Shown: positions 33,135 through 41,777 of the stretch, piece by piece
Position numbering within the stretch: position 1 is the stretch's first letter
How the letters are laid out: each line of letters starts with the position of its first letter
Source of the DNA: Martinezella tropici
GTDB lineage: Bacteria; Pseudomonadota; Alphaproteobacteria; Rhizobiales; Rhizobiaceae
Length of the DNA: 60,196 bases
Assembly: GCF_003287875.1 (NCBI RefSeq)
Contig: NZ_QMKK01000018.1
Span: 1 to 60,196 of the forward strand
Direction of reading: 5' to 3'
The notes under the pieces: model-generated
Databases searched by the model: none
What the model saw: the letters and a program-made list of their open reading frames with translations, nothing else
What the model was told of the DNA's origin: nothing
Program-made: the position numbers and the translations under genes

Positions 33135-34024
33135 CTTTCGCCTCGTGCACGCAGGAACTGGTATTGCAGGACTGAGGCAATCAGGATGATGACGAACAGA
33201 ATAGTGGCGACGGCCGCACCTTCACCGCCCTTGTTCTGCTTGAAGGCGAGATCGTAGATGACGCTCATGACGACGGATTGAGCGTCAGCTGGCGTGCGGG
33301 CGAAATAGCCCAGCAGGTAGGGCTGCGCAAAAATCTTGAACTGCGCGATCAGCTGCAGCGTCAGCACCAGTGCCGTGACCGGCCAGATCAGCGGCCAGGT
33401 TATCCTCGAAAACACGCGCCAGCGATTGGCATTGTCGAGTGCGGCTGCCTCGTAGACGTCGGGCGAAATGCTGCGCAGGGCAGCCAGGAACAGAAGAATA
33501 TTGAAGCCGATCGTCCACCAGATCGTGACGACGGCGACGGAAGGCATGAAATAGGTCGGCGAACGCAGCACCGGCAGCGGCCTGCCGCCGGTAAACAGGC
33601 CGATGACGTTCTGGATGACGCCGTATTGCATGTTTGCAATCCAGCTCCAGATCTGGGTCACGACGGAAACCGGCAGAATGGAGGGCAGGAAAAAGCACGC
33701 GAGGACCAGCATCTGTGTGCGCCCGCTCAAGCGGTTGATGCCCATGGCGATGAACAGTGCGAGAAACGTGCCGGGAACGACGGTCAGAACGATGAAGTAC
33801 AGCGTATTCACAAGCGCCTTTTGCAACTGGGGTGAGGCAAGCTGGCGCATGTAATTGTCGAGGCCCACCCATTCGCCGGGGCCGATCAGCGGCGCATTGG
33901 TCAGGCTCATGGCCACCATGCGAAAGGTCGGATAGGCAAAGATGAGCAGAAAGGTGATGACGGCCGGCGCCACCAGCAGTGCCGCAATCACATTGTCCTG
34001 CTTCCTGTTGCTGACTGCCGCCAT
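33131..34024 (-). CDS. ABC sugar transporter permease (MalF type)
   Basis: 297 residues with six hydrophobic helices. The EAA loop is present as DVYEAAALDNANRWRVFSRI before TWPLIWPV. LLVAPAVITFLLIFAYPTFR at the N-terminus and the C-terminal FAQPYLLGYFARTPADAQS place it in the CUT1 MalF group. It is the partner of the 4-bp overlapping MalG-type gene. It lies 68 bp downstream of the binding protein gene. The substrate cannot be named from sequence, but a galactoside- or mannoside-type sugar fits the adjacent GH2 enzyme. Confidence 0.9.
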   Translation of the reverse strand: MAAVSNRKQDNVIAALLVAPAVITFLLIFAYPTFRMVAMSLTNAPLIGPGEWVGLDNYMRQLASPQLQKALVNTLYFIVLTVVPGTFLALFIAMGINRLSGRTQMLVLACFFLPSILPVSVVTQIWSWIANMQYGVIQNVIGLFTGGRPLPVLRSPTYFMPSVAVVTIWWTIGFNILLFLAALRSISPDVYEAAALDNANRWRVFSRITWPLIWPVTALVLTLQLIAQFKIFAQPYLLGYFARTPADAQSVVMSVIYDLAFKQNKGGEGAAVATILFVIILIASVLQYQFLRARGER

Positions 34025-34092
34025 CTGTCACCTGTCTTGGTTGCCCAGCCCCAGGGGAGGGTATGGCCCCTGGGGATCGTTGACGGAGAACC

Positions 34093-35352
34093 TCATTGAG
34101 AATTCATGTGGTCACGAAACTTCTCAAGCGTCTCCTTCACGTCGCCTTCGCCGTTCAGCGGGCCGGACACCATGTTCTGCCAGTCGTCATCGAACTTGGA
34201 CGCGGCACCGGTGAGCGGCGTCTTCGGCATGTAGAACGCATTCAACGCCATGGCGGCATAATCCGACTGCGGTTTGAGCGCCTTGTAGGCCGCGGAGGTG
34301 CTGACGGGCAGATAGGCCGGGATATGGCCGGCGGCGGCCCATTCCAGCGAGTTCACGTTCATCCACCGGATGACTTCGAGAACCGCGGCGCGCTTTTCCG
34401 GCGTCATGGTGACACCGACATTGTTGGGAATGACGAAGGAGTGCGAGTCAGCCCAATTGGCCGGCTTGCCCATCCAGGCCGGAATGTTGATCATGCCGTA
34501 ATCGAAACCGTTGCCCTTGGCGACTTCGGTTTCCATGGTCGGCAGCTCCCAGTTGCCGTTCAGGAAAAAGGCGGATTGCCCGGCGAGGAAGGTCGGCGTG
34601 ATGGTTTCCGAGTCGATATAGGGCTGAGCCCAACCTTGCTTCACCCAATCGGCAACCTCGCTATAGGCCTTTTCCATCTTGTCGAGATTGTCGCCTTGCA
34701 GGAACTTGCCATTGTCTGTCAGCGTACCTCCCAGTTGGCCGAACAGCGTATAAATGTCGCGCAAATCGCCGGTTGACGAGGCAATGACGACACCATCTTT
34801 TCCTGCCTCCTTGGCCTTGGCCAAGAGCGCGCGCCAACCCTCCAGCGTGTCGATGCCGGCGGGCTTGCCGTCGTTGCCGAGCGCTCCGAGGTCCTTCAGC
34901 ACATTCTTGTTGTAATAGAGCACCTCGCCATGGACATCAAAAGGAACGGCATAACGGACATTGTCGACCGTCGAGGCGGCAATCGCGTTCGGCGGATAGT
35001 CGCTGTCCTTCAGCCCGACGGCCTCGAGCTCCTTCGGATCGATCGGTGAGACCGTCTTGGCCGAAACCGCGGCAGCCAGCCGCGACAGGTGATAGGTCGC
35101 GATATCAGGTCCTTGGCCGACGGCAGCGGATGTCTGCAGTTTGGTATAGTAAGGAATACCCCATTCGAGGGTCGTGCCCGTGATCTGAATCTTGTACTTG
35201 TGCTCATCGTTGAAGCGCTGGATCAATGCCTTCATTCGCACGCCGTCGCCTCCGGACAAGAAGTCCCACCAGACGACATTCTCGACTGCGAATGCCGGAA
35301 AGGCGGTAACCAGGGCTAGCGCAGCGATCGATGTTCTCAACAGATTACGCAT
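34093..35352 (-). CDS. ABC sugar transporter substrate-binding protein
   Basis: 419 residues. The N-terminus MRNLLRTSIAALALVTAFPA with cleavage after AFA is a Sec signal peptide. VENVVWWDFLSGGDGVRMKA and FNDEHKYKIQIT match the start of extracellular solute-binding proteins family 1. VGQGPDIATYHLSRLAAAV and FLAGQSAFFLNGNWELP are further family blocks. It binds a sugar in the periplasm for the two permeases downstream. It lies 225 bp after the GH2 gene on the same strand. Confidence 0.9.
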   Translation of the reverse strand: MRNLLRTSIAALALVTAFPAFAVENVVWWDFLSGGDGVRMKALIQRFNDEHKYKIQITGTTLEWGIPYYTKLQTSAAVGQGPDIATYHLSRLAAAVSAKTVSPIDPKELEAVGLKDSDYPPNAIAASTVDNVRYAVPFDVHGEVLYYNKNVLKDLGALGNDGKPAGIDTLEGWRALLAKAKEAGKDGVVIASSTGDLRDIYTLFGQLGGTLTDNGKFLQGDNLDKMEKAYSEVADWVKQGWAQPYIDSETITPTFLAGQSAFFLNGNWELPTMETEVAKGNGFDYGMINIPAWMGKPANWADSHSFVIPNNVGVTMTPEKRAAVLEVIRWMNVNSLEWAAAGHIPAYLPVSTSAAYKALKPQSDYAAMALNAFYMPKTPLTGAASKFDDDWQNMVSGPLNGEGDVKETLEKFRDHMNSQ

Positions 35353-35577
35353 TTCTCTCCTCCAGACTGTTCTATTTTCCTCCCAAGCCTCCCTTCAAGG
35401 GTGGCCTTATGCCCTGTAACGCCGCCAATGAGCTGCGTGATGATCGTTCAAATGGCACCCTTTCGTTTCGCCGGCGGCAAATGCAGCCAGCCGCCACCTG
35501 TCCATCTGATACGTCGATGCCGATGACCTCCTGCATCTCCTCTCGTTGACGTGCGGTGATCCGCTTCTGCCGCAGAG
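35353..35577. other. Intergenic region between GH2 and binding-protein genes
   Basis: This 225-bp gap is on the inside of the presumed leftward operon. It contains the binding protein's ribosome site (rich in AGGAG) and possibly a secondary promoter. No further gene or repeat is apparent. Confidence 0.35.
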
Positions 35578-38322
35578 CTATCCGGCAGCCGCTGTTTCGA
35601 TGATGCAATCAAGCAAGGTTGCTGCGACGGGATCGGCGCCGGCGGACTCGCGCATCAGACCGAAGGTGGTGGCGACAACGCGGCCAGCACCGACATGTCG
35701 TTCGGCAATGGTCGCACAGGGTTTGTGAATCCAGCCCACCATCGTGCCGGCATGGACCAATCCGTCGAAATGGATCGGACGGAAGCCAGTGATGACGCGG
35801 TTGGGATTGACGCCGACGAAGGAAAGGTCTGTCAGCGGGCCGCCTGGCAGCCGCTCGAAAGGCCCCGAGCGTTTCACCCAGCTGAAACCTGTAACCCAAT
35901 TGCCTTTCCAGATGGTGCCGTTGCGTTCGGTGACACGCATCTGCGGCATGGACTGCCCGCGATCGCCGCCGGTCGGATAATTCCAGTTTGGCTGGTCATT
36001 GCGCAGATTGCCGAAAGGAAGGGGTGCCGCATCGGCCAGCGACACATAATGGGCGCCGTGCTCCATGGCATCGATATCGGTTTGGCTGAGGGAGGATGCG
36101 ACCCGCACCTCCGCCCTGTCGGCATCGGCAAGCTCGTAGCCAAGCGCGCGCAGATATTGTGCGATCTCGGGTTCCGCGGAGAAGACGGAGATTGCAGGCT
36201 TTGACCGGCGACCATAGACGCTGACCTCGAGGCTGTTGCGCGCGATCTCCCGGTCGCCGGCCGTAAGCGCGAACTGGATAGTGATCTGTTTGCCGGCCAT
36301 ATCCGTCGTGAAGGGCAGGGAAAGGGCTGGCAAATGATGCACCGACGTCGCGTTCAGCGCCGGAATTGCGATTCTTCCGGTATTCGCGCCATTGACGCTC
36401 CAGCGCAGTTCGGTTGGTGGGAGCGCCTTGCCGCCGGTCGAGATTTCGAGTTCGATGCTCACCGCATCGCCCGCCCAAACCGCGTAATGCTGCATGCGCG
36501 CCACGATGACGATATCGGTATTAATCTCGTGGAAGCGGTTGTGATAGGCACGCCTGTTGCGCTGCATGTCCATCAGGCCATTGGCTTCCCAATGCAAGTC
36601 GGTCAGCTCGGTAATGACGTAACCCTGGATCGAGGCATGGCGGCGCATTTCCTCGATCTCGAATTTGAGCGCATTGAACTGATGCCACTGCGTGTCCTCG
36701 ATGAAGGACCCGAAGGTCGGAAAGACCTTGTCGAACTGATAGGTACGGAAGCGTTGCTCGACGCCGTGCGGATAGGTCGCGCCGTCGCTATCCCATTCCA
36801 GACCGTTGATGAACCAGAACGGCTCCTTGCCGTCCTGCTTGAGCTTGTCGGGATGGGGCAGGCCCCAGACGCCGAACTCGGAAACGACGAGCGGCTCGTC
36901 GCCACGCCGTTTGGCATCGCCGTTCGGCGAATAGGACCAGCTCGGCCTTCCGGCGAAGGCTGAAACCCAATCGGCCCATTCACGTGCCATTTCCGGGACG
37001 GAGGCATAGTAATGGTAGTCGTCGATGTCGGAAACGACATGAAAGTTGGGAATGCAGGCGGAATTGTCGACGACGAGCCGCGTCGGGTCCTTCTCTTTCA
37101 GCCAGTGATAGGCCTTTTCCAACCAGGATCGCTGATCGGCGCTTTCGACGAGACGTGTTCCCCAGTCCTCGTTGATGATGGTCCAGATCACGATGGAGGG
37201 ATGATTGCCATCACGGCGCAGAATTCCTTCCATCGTATCGAGCAGGCGCTTCGCCGACTTCTCGGTGAAGGTCTGAATGTTCGGGATTTCCGTCCAGACC
37301 AGCAGGCCGAACCGATCCGCCACATCGTAGTATCGTGGATCGGGCACCTTGATGTGGCAGCGCAGCAGGTTAAGCCCGAGTTCCTTCGCCTTGCGCGCCT
37401 GATCTTCCAGGAACTCGATCGATGGCGGCGTGTAGATGCCCTCGGGATAATAGTCCTGATCCAATGCGCCACGCATGTAGAAGGGCTGTCCGTTCAGGAA
37501 GAACTTGCCATCCTTCGCTTCGAAGGTGCGAAAGCCGAAATTCTCCTCGGCTGCGTCGATTACGACGCTCCCCTCTGACAGCTCCGCAACGGTGCGATAG
37601 AGCGCGGGATCGTCGAGCGACCATGCCTCCACGTTGGCGACTTTGAGGGTAGCGGAGGCTTTTGCCTCACCGTTAAGTGCGCGCTCGGTGGCTGATGCGA
37701 CCGCACCATTGCGGTCGAGAAGCGTGATCGTCAAGGCGCCGGTAAAGCCTGCCGCCAGCTCGACATCAATGGTGACGTCGCCCGTGGCGAGATCGGCGCG
37801 AATGGCCTGGTGGGTGATGTGAGCCTTACAGCGGCATTCGAGCCAGACGGACTGCCAAATTCCACCCAGCATGCCGTACCAGCTCTGCTTGCCGTGCGGG
37901 ATCTCGTCAAACGGAAAGTCGGGAAAAGCCTGGGCGTCGGCACTCGGCAACGTAACCTTCACCTCCAGGCGCATTTCGTCGTCAAGGAGATCGCCGGGAA
38001 TGACGAATTCGAACGGCAGATAGCCGCCTTCGTGAGAACCGAGCGTGTGGCCGTTGACCGAGACTTCGGCGAAATAGTTCACGGCGCCGAAATGCACGAT
38101 GACCTGACGATCGCGCCATTCCTTCGGCACGGTGAACGCACGTGAATAGAGTGCCACGCCAGCCGCGGCTCGCAGATCCGGAAAATGTGCCTGCCAGGGC
38201 GCGGGCACGGCAATCGTCGTCGGCGTTGTCCCTTCCAGATGAAAGTCCCAGCTTCCGTCGAGAGACAGGCGCGCACGCGGCCCGGAACGTGTGTCGGCGA
38301 AACGGCGGGAGGCGATGGTCAT
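35578..38322 (-). CDS. Glycoside hydrolase family 2 (beta-galactosidase/mannosidase-like)
   Basis: 914 residues, cytoplasmic since no signal peptide is present. The sugar-binding domain (LDGSWDFHLEG, APWQAHFPDL) is followed by an immunoglobulin-like domain and the TIM barrel. The catalytic acid/base is Glu385 in WTIINEDWGTRL and the nucleophile is Glu482 in PLVVSEFGVWGLP. RCHIKVPDPRYYDVADRFGL is the conserved loop before the first catalytic strand. It is the first gene of a leftward operon with an ABC sugar importer, so it probably cleaves the imported glycoside. Galactosidase, glucuronidase or mannosidase activity cannot be separated here. The LacI operator lies 48 bp upstream. Confidence 0.9.
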   Translation of the reverse strand: MTIASRRFADTRSGPRARLSLDGSWDFHLEGTTPTTIAVPAPWQAHFPDLRAAAGVALYSRAFTVPKEWRDRQVIVHFGAVNYFAEVSVNGHTLGSHEGGYLPFEFVIPGDLLDDEMRLEVKVTLPSADAQAFPDFPFDEIPHGKQSWYGMLGGIWQSVWLECRCKAHITHQAIRADLATGDVTIDVELAAGFTGALTITLLDRNGAVASATERALNGEAKASATLKVANVEAWSLDDPALYRTVAELSEGSVVIDAAEENFGFRTFEAKDGKFFLNGQPFYMRGALDQDYYPEGIYTPPSIEFLEDQARKAKELGLNLLRCHIKVPDPRYYDVADRFGLLVWTEIPNIQTFTEKSAKRLLDTMEGILRRDGNHPSIVIWTIINEDWGTRLVESADQRSWLEKAYHWLKEKDPTRLVVDNSACIPNFHVVSDIDDYHYYASVPEMAREWADWVSAFAGRPSWSYSPNGDAKRRGDEPLVVSEFGVWGLPHPDKLKQDGKEPFWFINGLEWDSDGATYPHGVEQRFRTYQFDKVFPTFGSFIEDTQWHQFNALKFEIEEMRRHASIQGYVITELTDLHWEANGLMDMQRNRRAYHNRFHEINTDIVIVARMQHYAVWAGDAVSIELEISTGGKALPPTELRWSVNGANTGRIAIPALNATSVHHLPALSLPFTTDMAGKQITIQFALTAGDREIARNSLEVSVYGRRSKPAISVFSAEPEIAQYLRALGYELADADRAEVRVASSLSQTDIDAMEHGAHYVSLADAAPLPFGNLRNDQPNWNYPTGGDRGQSMPQMRVTERNGTIWKGNWVTGFSWVKRSGPFERLPGGPLTDLSFVGVNPNRVITGFRPIHFDGLVHAGTMVGWIHKPCATIAERHVGAGRVVATTFGLMRESAGADPVAATLLDCIIETAAAG

Positions 38323-38369
38323 AGCCGCGAGCTTTCCGGTTGGATTAAGTCACAAAATAAGTTACATAA

Positions 38370-38383
38370 AAGTTTCGTAACTT
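38370..38383. promoter_or_regulatory. Likely LacI operator
   Basis: AAGTTTCGTAACTT is a near-perfect 14-bp palindrome (AAGTTWCGWAACTT) with the central CG typical of LacI-family sites. A further TAAGTTAC arm lies 9 bp to its left. It sits in the 154-bp gap between the divergent GH2 operon and lacI gene. Confidence 0.7.
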
Positions 38384-38476
38384 ATATGCTTAACTTCCGC
38401 AAGAGCCGCAGCTTCACATCGCCCGTCAGATTTTCTAACGTGCATGGAGCCGCCCTGAATCCGAGAAAGAAACTGA

Positions 38477-39502
38477 GTGAACGACCAAACGACGAAACGA
38501 CCGACCATGTCCGATATCGCCTCGCGGGTCGGCGTTTCCCATGCGACGGTTTCGCTGGTGCTGAACGAGGTGCCCGGCAGGCGGGTGTCGGAGAAGGTAC
38601 GCGAGCGTGTGCTGGCGGTTGCCGGGGAACTTGGCTACCAGAAGACCGTGCCGGCCAATGACCCGATCGGCGGAATCATCGTTCTACTGATCGACGATCT
38701 CATGGCCTCGCAGCATGCCGCGCCGCTGATAGAAGGCGTGCGGGTCGCAGCGGAGGAGCAGGGTCTGGCGGCACTCACCGTCGTCACCGGCGGACAGGTC
38801 GAATTCGCGGAATCCATTCTTGACTATCTCGGGCGGCGCCAGATCGTCGGCGTGATCTATGCCACGTTGATTACTCAGCTCGCCCCCGTGCTGCCGTCCA
38901 AGCTCGGCAACTATCCGACCGTGCTTTTAAACTGTCACCAGCAGCGAGCTGAATTCTCGTCCATCATTCCGGGCGATCATGCCGGCGGTTTCGCGGCCAC
39001 GGAGGCGTTGATCAAGGTCGGGCATCGCCGCATAGCCATGATCGATGCAGGCAGGCAGCGGTTGGAAGCGGCGCGGGATCGCCTCAGCGGCTATCGCCAG
39101 GCACTGACGACTTACGACATCGCCGTCGATCCGGAGTTGATCCTCTCGGAGGCCTGGTCACTCGATCTCGGTCGGGAGAAGATGCTGCAATTGCTCGACC
39201 TGCCGTCGCCGCCGACCGCGGTGTTCTGCTTTTCAGACAGGGTGGCAATGGGTGCCTATGACGCGATCAGGATGCGCGGCTTGAAAATCCCCGACGATAT
39301 TTCCGTCGTCGGATTCGACGATGAAAGCCTTGCCCGAAAAATCCTGCCCCCGCTCACGACGTTGAAGCTACCGCACATGGACATGGGGCGATGGGCGGTG
39401 ACTGAGCTCCTGGAAAAGGTGGCGCAGCCGAAGAAGTCGCCGGTGCGCCTGAAGATGGAATGCCAATTGGTTATACGCGATTCCATCGGTCCACCGCCTT
39501 GA
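38477..39502 (+). CDS. LacI-family transcriptional regulator
   Basis: 341 residues from a GTG start. The HTH is MSDIASRVGVSHATVSLVLN (about residues 11-30) and the hinge follows; KRPT before it supports the GTG start over the internal ATG. The C-terminal part is a periplasmic-binding-like sugar sensor (GHRRIAMIDAGRQRLEAARD, PPTAVFCFSDRVAMGAYDAI, DDISVVGFDDESLARKILPP). It most likely represses the divergent GH2/ABC operon through the operator at 38370-38383, with release by the imported sugar. Confidence 0.9.
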   Translation: MNDQTTKRPTMSDIASRVGVSHATVSLVLNEVPGRRVSEKVRERVLAVAGELGYQKTVPANDPIGGIIVLLIDDLMASQHAAPLIEGVRVAAEEQGLAALTVVTGGQVEFAESILDYLGRRQIVGVIYATLITQLAPVLPSKLGNYPTVLLNCHQQRAEFSSIIPGDHAGGFAATEALIKVGHRRIAMIDAGRQRLEAARDRLSGYRQALTTYDIAVDPELILSEAWSLDLGREKMLQLLDLPSPPTAVFCFSDRVAMGAYDAIRMRGLKIPDDISVVGFDDESLARKILPPLTTLKLPHMDMGRWAVTELLEKVAQPKKSPVRLKMECQLVIRDSIGPPP

Positions 39503-39532
39503 GACCGAATTGCAGCCTTAGTTGACAGCCGA

Positions 39533-40174
39533 TCAGGCCTGAAGAATGTGCCTGCGCGTCAGTTCCATCAGATGACCGACATCACCTTTCTCTATCGCAT
39601 CAACCATCTGCTGATGTTCGTGGCCGGACTGTTCGATGCGCGCGCGCGTTCGCCATTGCGACACAGGGGCCGACGACGTTCGCTGCCGAATTTCCGTGAT
39701 CAGCTCCACGAGCTCCTGATTGCCGGCGATTGCAAGCAAATCGCGATGAAAGGCGAGATTGGCTTCGTAAAGTTCAAGCATGGTACCGTTCAGCACCAGA
39801 TCGTCGAAGCGTGAAGCAAGAACCCGCAAATTCGCGATATCTGCCGCGCTCGCCTTCGCAACGATACGGTCGCTGACGGCGACTTCGAGAATGACACGAA
39901 TGTCGCTGACCTCCTGAGCGCGGCGTCCATCCTGCTCATGAACGTGATAGCCACGATTGGGAATATGCTCCACCAGTCGCTTCTGCACCAGCCGGTCTAG
40001 CGCCCGGCGGACCTCGGGTCGCGTACAGCTGTATCGCCGTTCGAGGTCGATCTGCTTCAGCCAGGTTCCGGGCGGGAGGCGGCCGGCAAGAATATCCTGG
40101 AGAATGAGTTCAGTCACATCGGGCGTTTGCGGCTCTTGTGCTTGCGCTGCCGCTCCGGCTTCCAGCGAATTCAT
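39533..40174 (-). CDS. GntR-family regulator with FCD domain
   Basis: 213 residues. The winged HTH is at about residues 20-85 (LILQDILAGRLPPGTWLKQI, VRRALDRLVQKRLVEHIPNR). The C-terminal all-helical FCD domain has VAVSDRIVAKASAADIANLR and LAFHRDLLAIAGNQELVELI, with FHRDL bearing a metal-ligand His. It is divergent from the M20/M28 peptidase and transporter operon, with a perfect 16-bp palindrome between them. It probably represses that operon and itself, with release by an amino-acid conjugate or an organic acid. Confidence 0.88.
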   Translation of the reverse strand: MNSLEAGAAAQAQEPQTPDVTELILQDILAGRLPPGTWLKQIDLERRYSCTRPEVRRALDRLVQKRLVEHIPNRGYHVHEQDGRRAQEVSDIRVILEVAVSDRIVAKASAADIANLRVLASRFDDLVLNGTMLELYEANLAFHRDLLAIAGNQELVELITEIRQRTSSAPVSQWRTRARIEQSGHEHQQMVDAIEKGDVGHLMELTRRHILQA

Positions 40175-40304
40175 GCAGTTCTCCCCAGCCTTCCGTTTTC
40201 GGCGACGAGTATCATAGCTCTCCCTTGGCTCACAACGAGCCCGATTATCGGTGCTGAAAAAATATTCATGCTTATCTCTTGCGCAGTCATTTCAATTGGC
40301 GCAT

Positions 40305-40320
40305 AAATTGGCGCCAATTT
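40305..40320. promoter_or_regulatory. Likely GntR operator before the M20 peptidase gene
   Basis: AAATTGGCGCCAATTT is a perfect 16-bp palindrome. A partial copy (AATTGGCGC) begins at 40294. It lies between the divergent GntR and M20 peptidase genes, 33 bp before the M20 start. Confidence 0.68.
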
Positions 40321-40352
40321 TGATACCATTATATGAGGCGGCTTGTAAATCG

Positions 40353-41777
40353 ATGCAAAACTCCGATGCGATCTGGGACATTGTCGAAAAAAAACGAGCG
40401 GCCTTCCTCGAGCTGAGCGACCGGATCTGGGACATTCCGGAGACGAACTACCTGGAGTACCAATCCGCCGAAGAGCAGGCACGCCTGCTGGAAACTGAAG
40501 GTTTTCGCGTCGAGCGCGGCATTGCCGGCTTGCCGACGGCGGTCATGGGAGAAGCGGGCGAAGGCGGTCCGGTGATCGCGATCCTTGGCGAGTTCGATGC
40601 CCTGCCGGGGCTTAGCCAGGAGGCGGGGATTGCCGAGGAGCGGCCGCTGGTCGACGGCGGCAATGGTCATGGCTGCGGTCACAATATGCTCGGTGCCGGA
40701 TCGATGCTCGCTGCCGCTGCCGTCAAGGATTTTCTTGCGGAGAACGGCCTGAAGGGACGGGTGCGCTATTATGGATGTCCCGCCGAGGAGGGCGGTTCTT
40801 CGAAAGGCTTCATGGTTCGGGCCGGCGTTTTCGACGATGTCGATATCGCGATCTCCTGGCATCCGGCAGCTTTTGCCGGCGTCAACAATCCCATCTCGCT
40901 CGCCTGCAACGAAATCAACTTCCATTTTTCAGGCCGCGCCTCGCATGCCTCCGCCACGCCTCATCTCGGCCGCAGCGCCCTCGATGCGGTGGAGTTGATG
41001 AATGTCGGCGTCAACTACATGCGCGAGCACATGCCTTCGACCGCGCGCATCCATTATGCCATCACCGATGCGGGTGGTGCGGCGCCCAACGTCGTGCAGG
41101 CGCGCGCCACGGTGCGCTATCTCGTCCGCGCGAGAACCTTGCCGGAACTCCTGTCCCTGGTCGCCCGCGTCAAGAAGGTCGCCGAAGGTGCAGCCCTGAT
41201 GACCGAGACGACCGTGCGCAGCGAGATCATCAGCGGCGATGCCAATCTCGTCGGCAACACGCCGCTCGAAGAATGCATGTTCTCCCATCTGCAGCGGCTT
41301 GGGCCCCCACGGTTCGATGATGCGGACCGGGAAATGGCCCGCAAGTTCCAGCAGACCTTCAATGCAGAGGATATCGCAGCCTCCTATGGCCGTTTCGCGC
41401 TGAGACCGAGGAGGGATCAGCCGCTTTGCGAGGAGATTTTCCCGCTGAACGCCGGCGATGGCACGCTGGTTGGCTCCACCGATGTCGGAACCGTCAGCTG
41501 GGTGGTGCCAACAGTGCAGATGCGCGGCGCGACCTATGCCATCGGCACGCCCGGCCATTCCTGGCAACTGGTCGCCCAAGGCAAGCTGCCGGCTGCTCAT
41601 AAGGGAACCGAGCATGCCGCCAAGGTAATGGCCAGCACGGCCGCAGATCTCATCCGTAATCCTCAGTTGATCGAAGCCGCCAAGGCGGATCACAAGGCAC
41701 GCCTTGCAGGAACGCCTTTCGTCAACCCGATCCCCGATGATGTCGAGCCGCCGCTGCCGGAGAAGGCCCATGCCTGA
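40353..41777 (+). CDS. M20-family amidohydrolase (AbgB-like)
   Basis: The start MQNSDAIWDIVEKKRAAFLE gives 474 residues. Metal ligands are seen in GNGHGCGHNMLGAGS and PAEEGGSSKGF, and the dimerisation domain contains the conserved GRASHASATPHLGRSALDAV. The size and motifs resemble AbgB (p-aminobenzoyl-glutamate hydrolase subunit B) and indole-acetyl-amino-acid hydrolases. It cleaves an amide bond between an acyl group and an amino acid or peptide. It overlaps the M28 gene by 8 bp, and both lead a polar amino acid ABC transporter. Confidence 0.88.
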   Translation: MQNSDAIWDIVEKKRAAFLELSDRIWDIPETNYLEYQSAEEQARLLETEGFRVERGIAGLPTAVMGEAGEGGPVIAILGEFDALPGLSQEAGIAEERPLVDGGNGHGCGHNMLGAGSMLAAAAVKDFLAENGLKGRVRYYGCPAEEGGSSKGFMVRAGVFDDVDIAISWHPAAFAGVNNPISLACNEINFHFSGRASHASATPHLGRSALDAVELMNVGVNYMREHMPSTARIHYAITDAGGAAPNVVQARATVRYLVRARTLPELLSLVARVKKVAEGAALMTETTVRSEIISGDANLVGNTPLEECMFSHLQRLGPPRFDDADREMARKFQQTFNAEDIAASYGRFALRPRRDQPLCEEIFPLNAGDGTLVGSTDVGTVSWVVPTVQMRGATYAIGTPGHSWQLVAQGKLPAAHKGTEHAAKVMASTAADLIRNPQLIEAAKADHKARLAGTPFVNPIPDDVEPPLPEKAHA

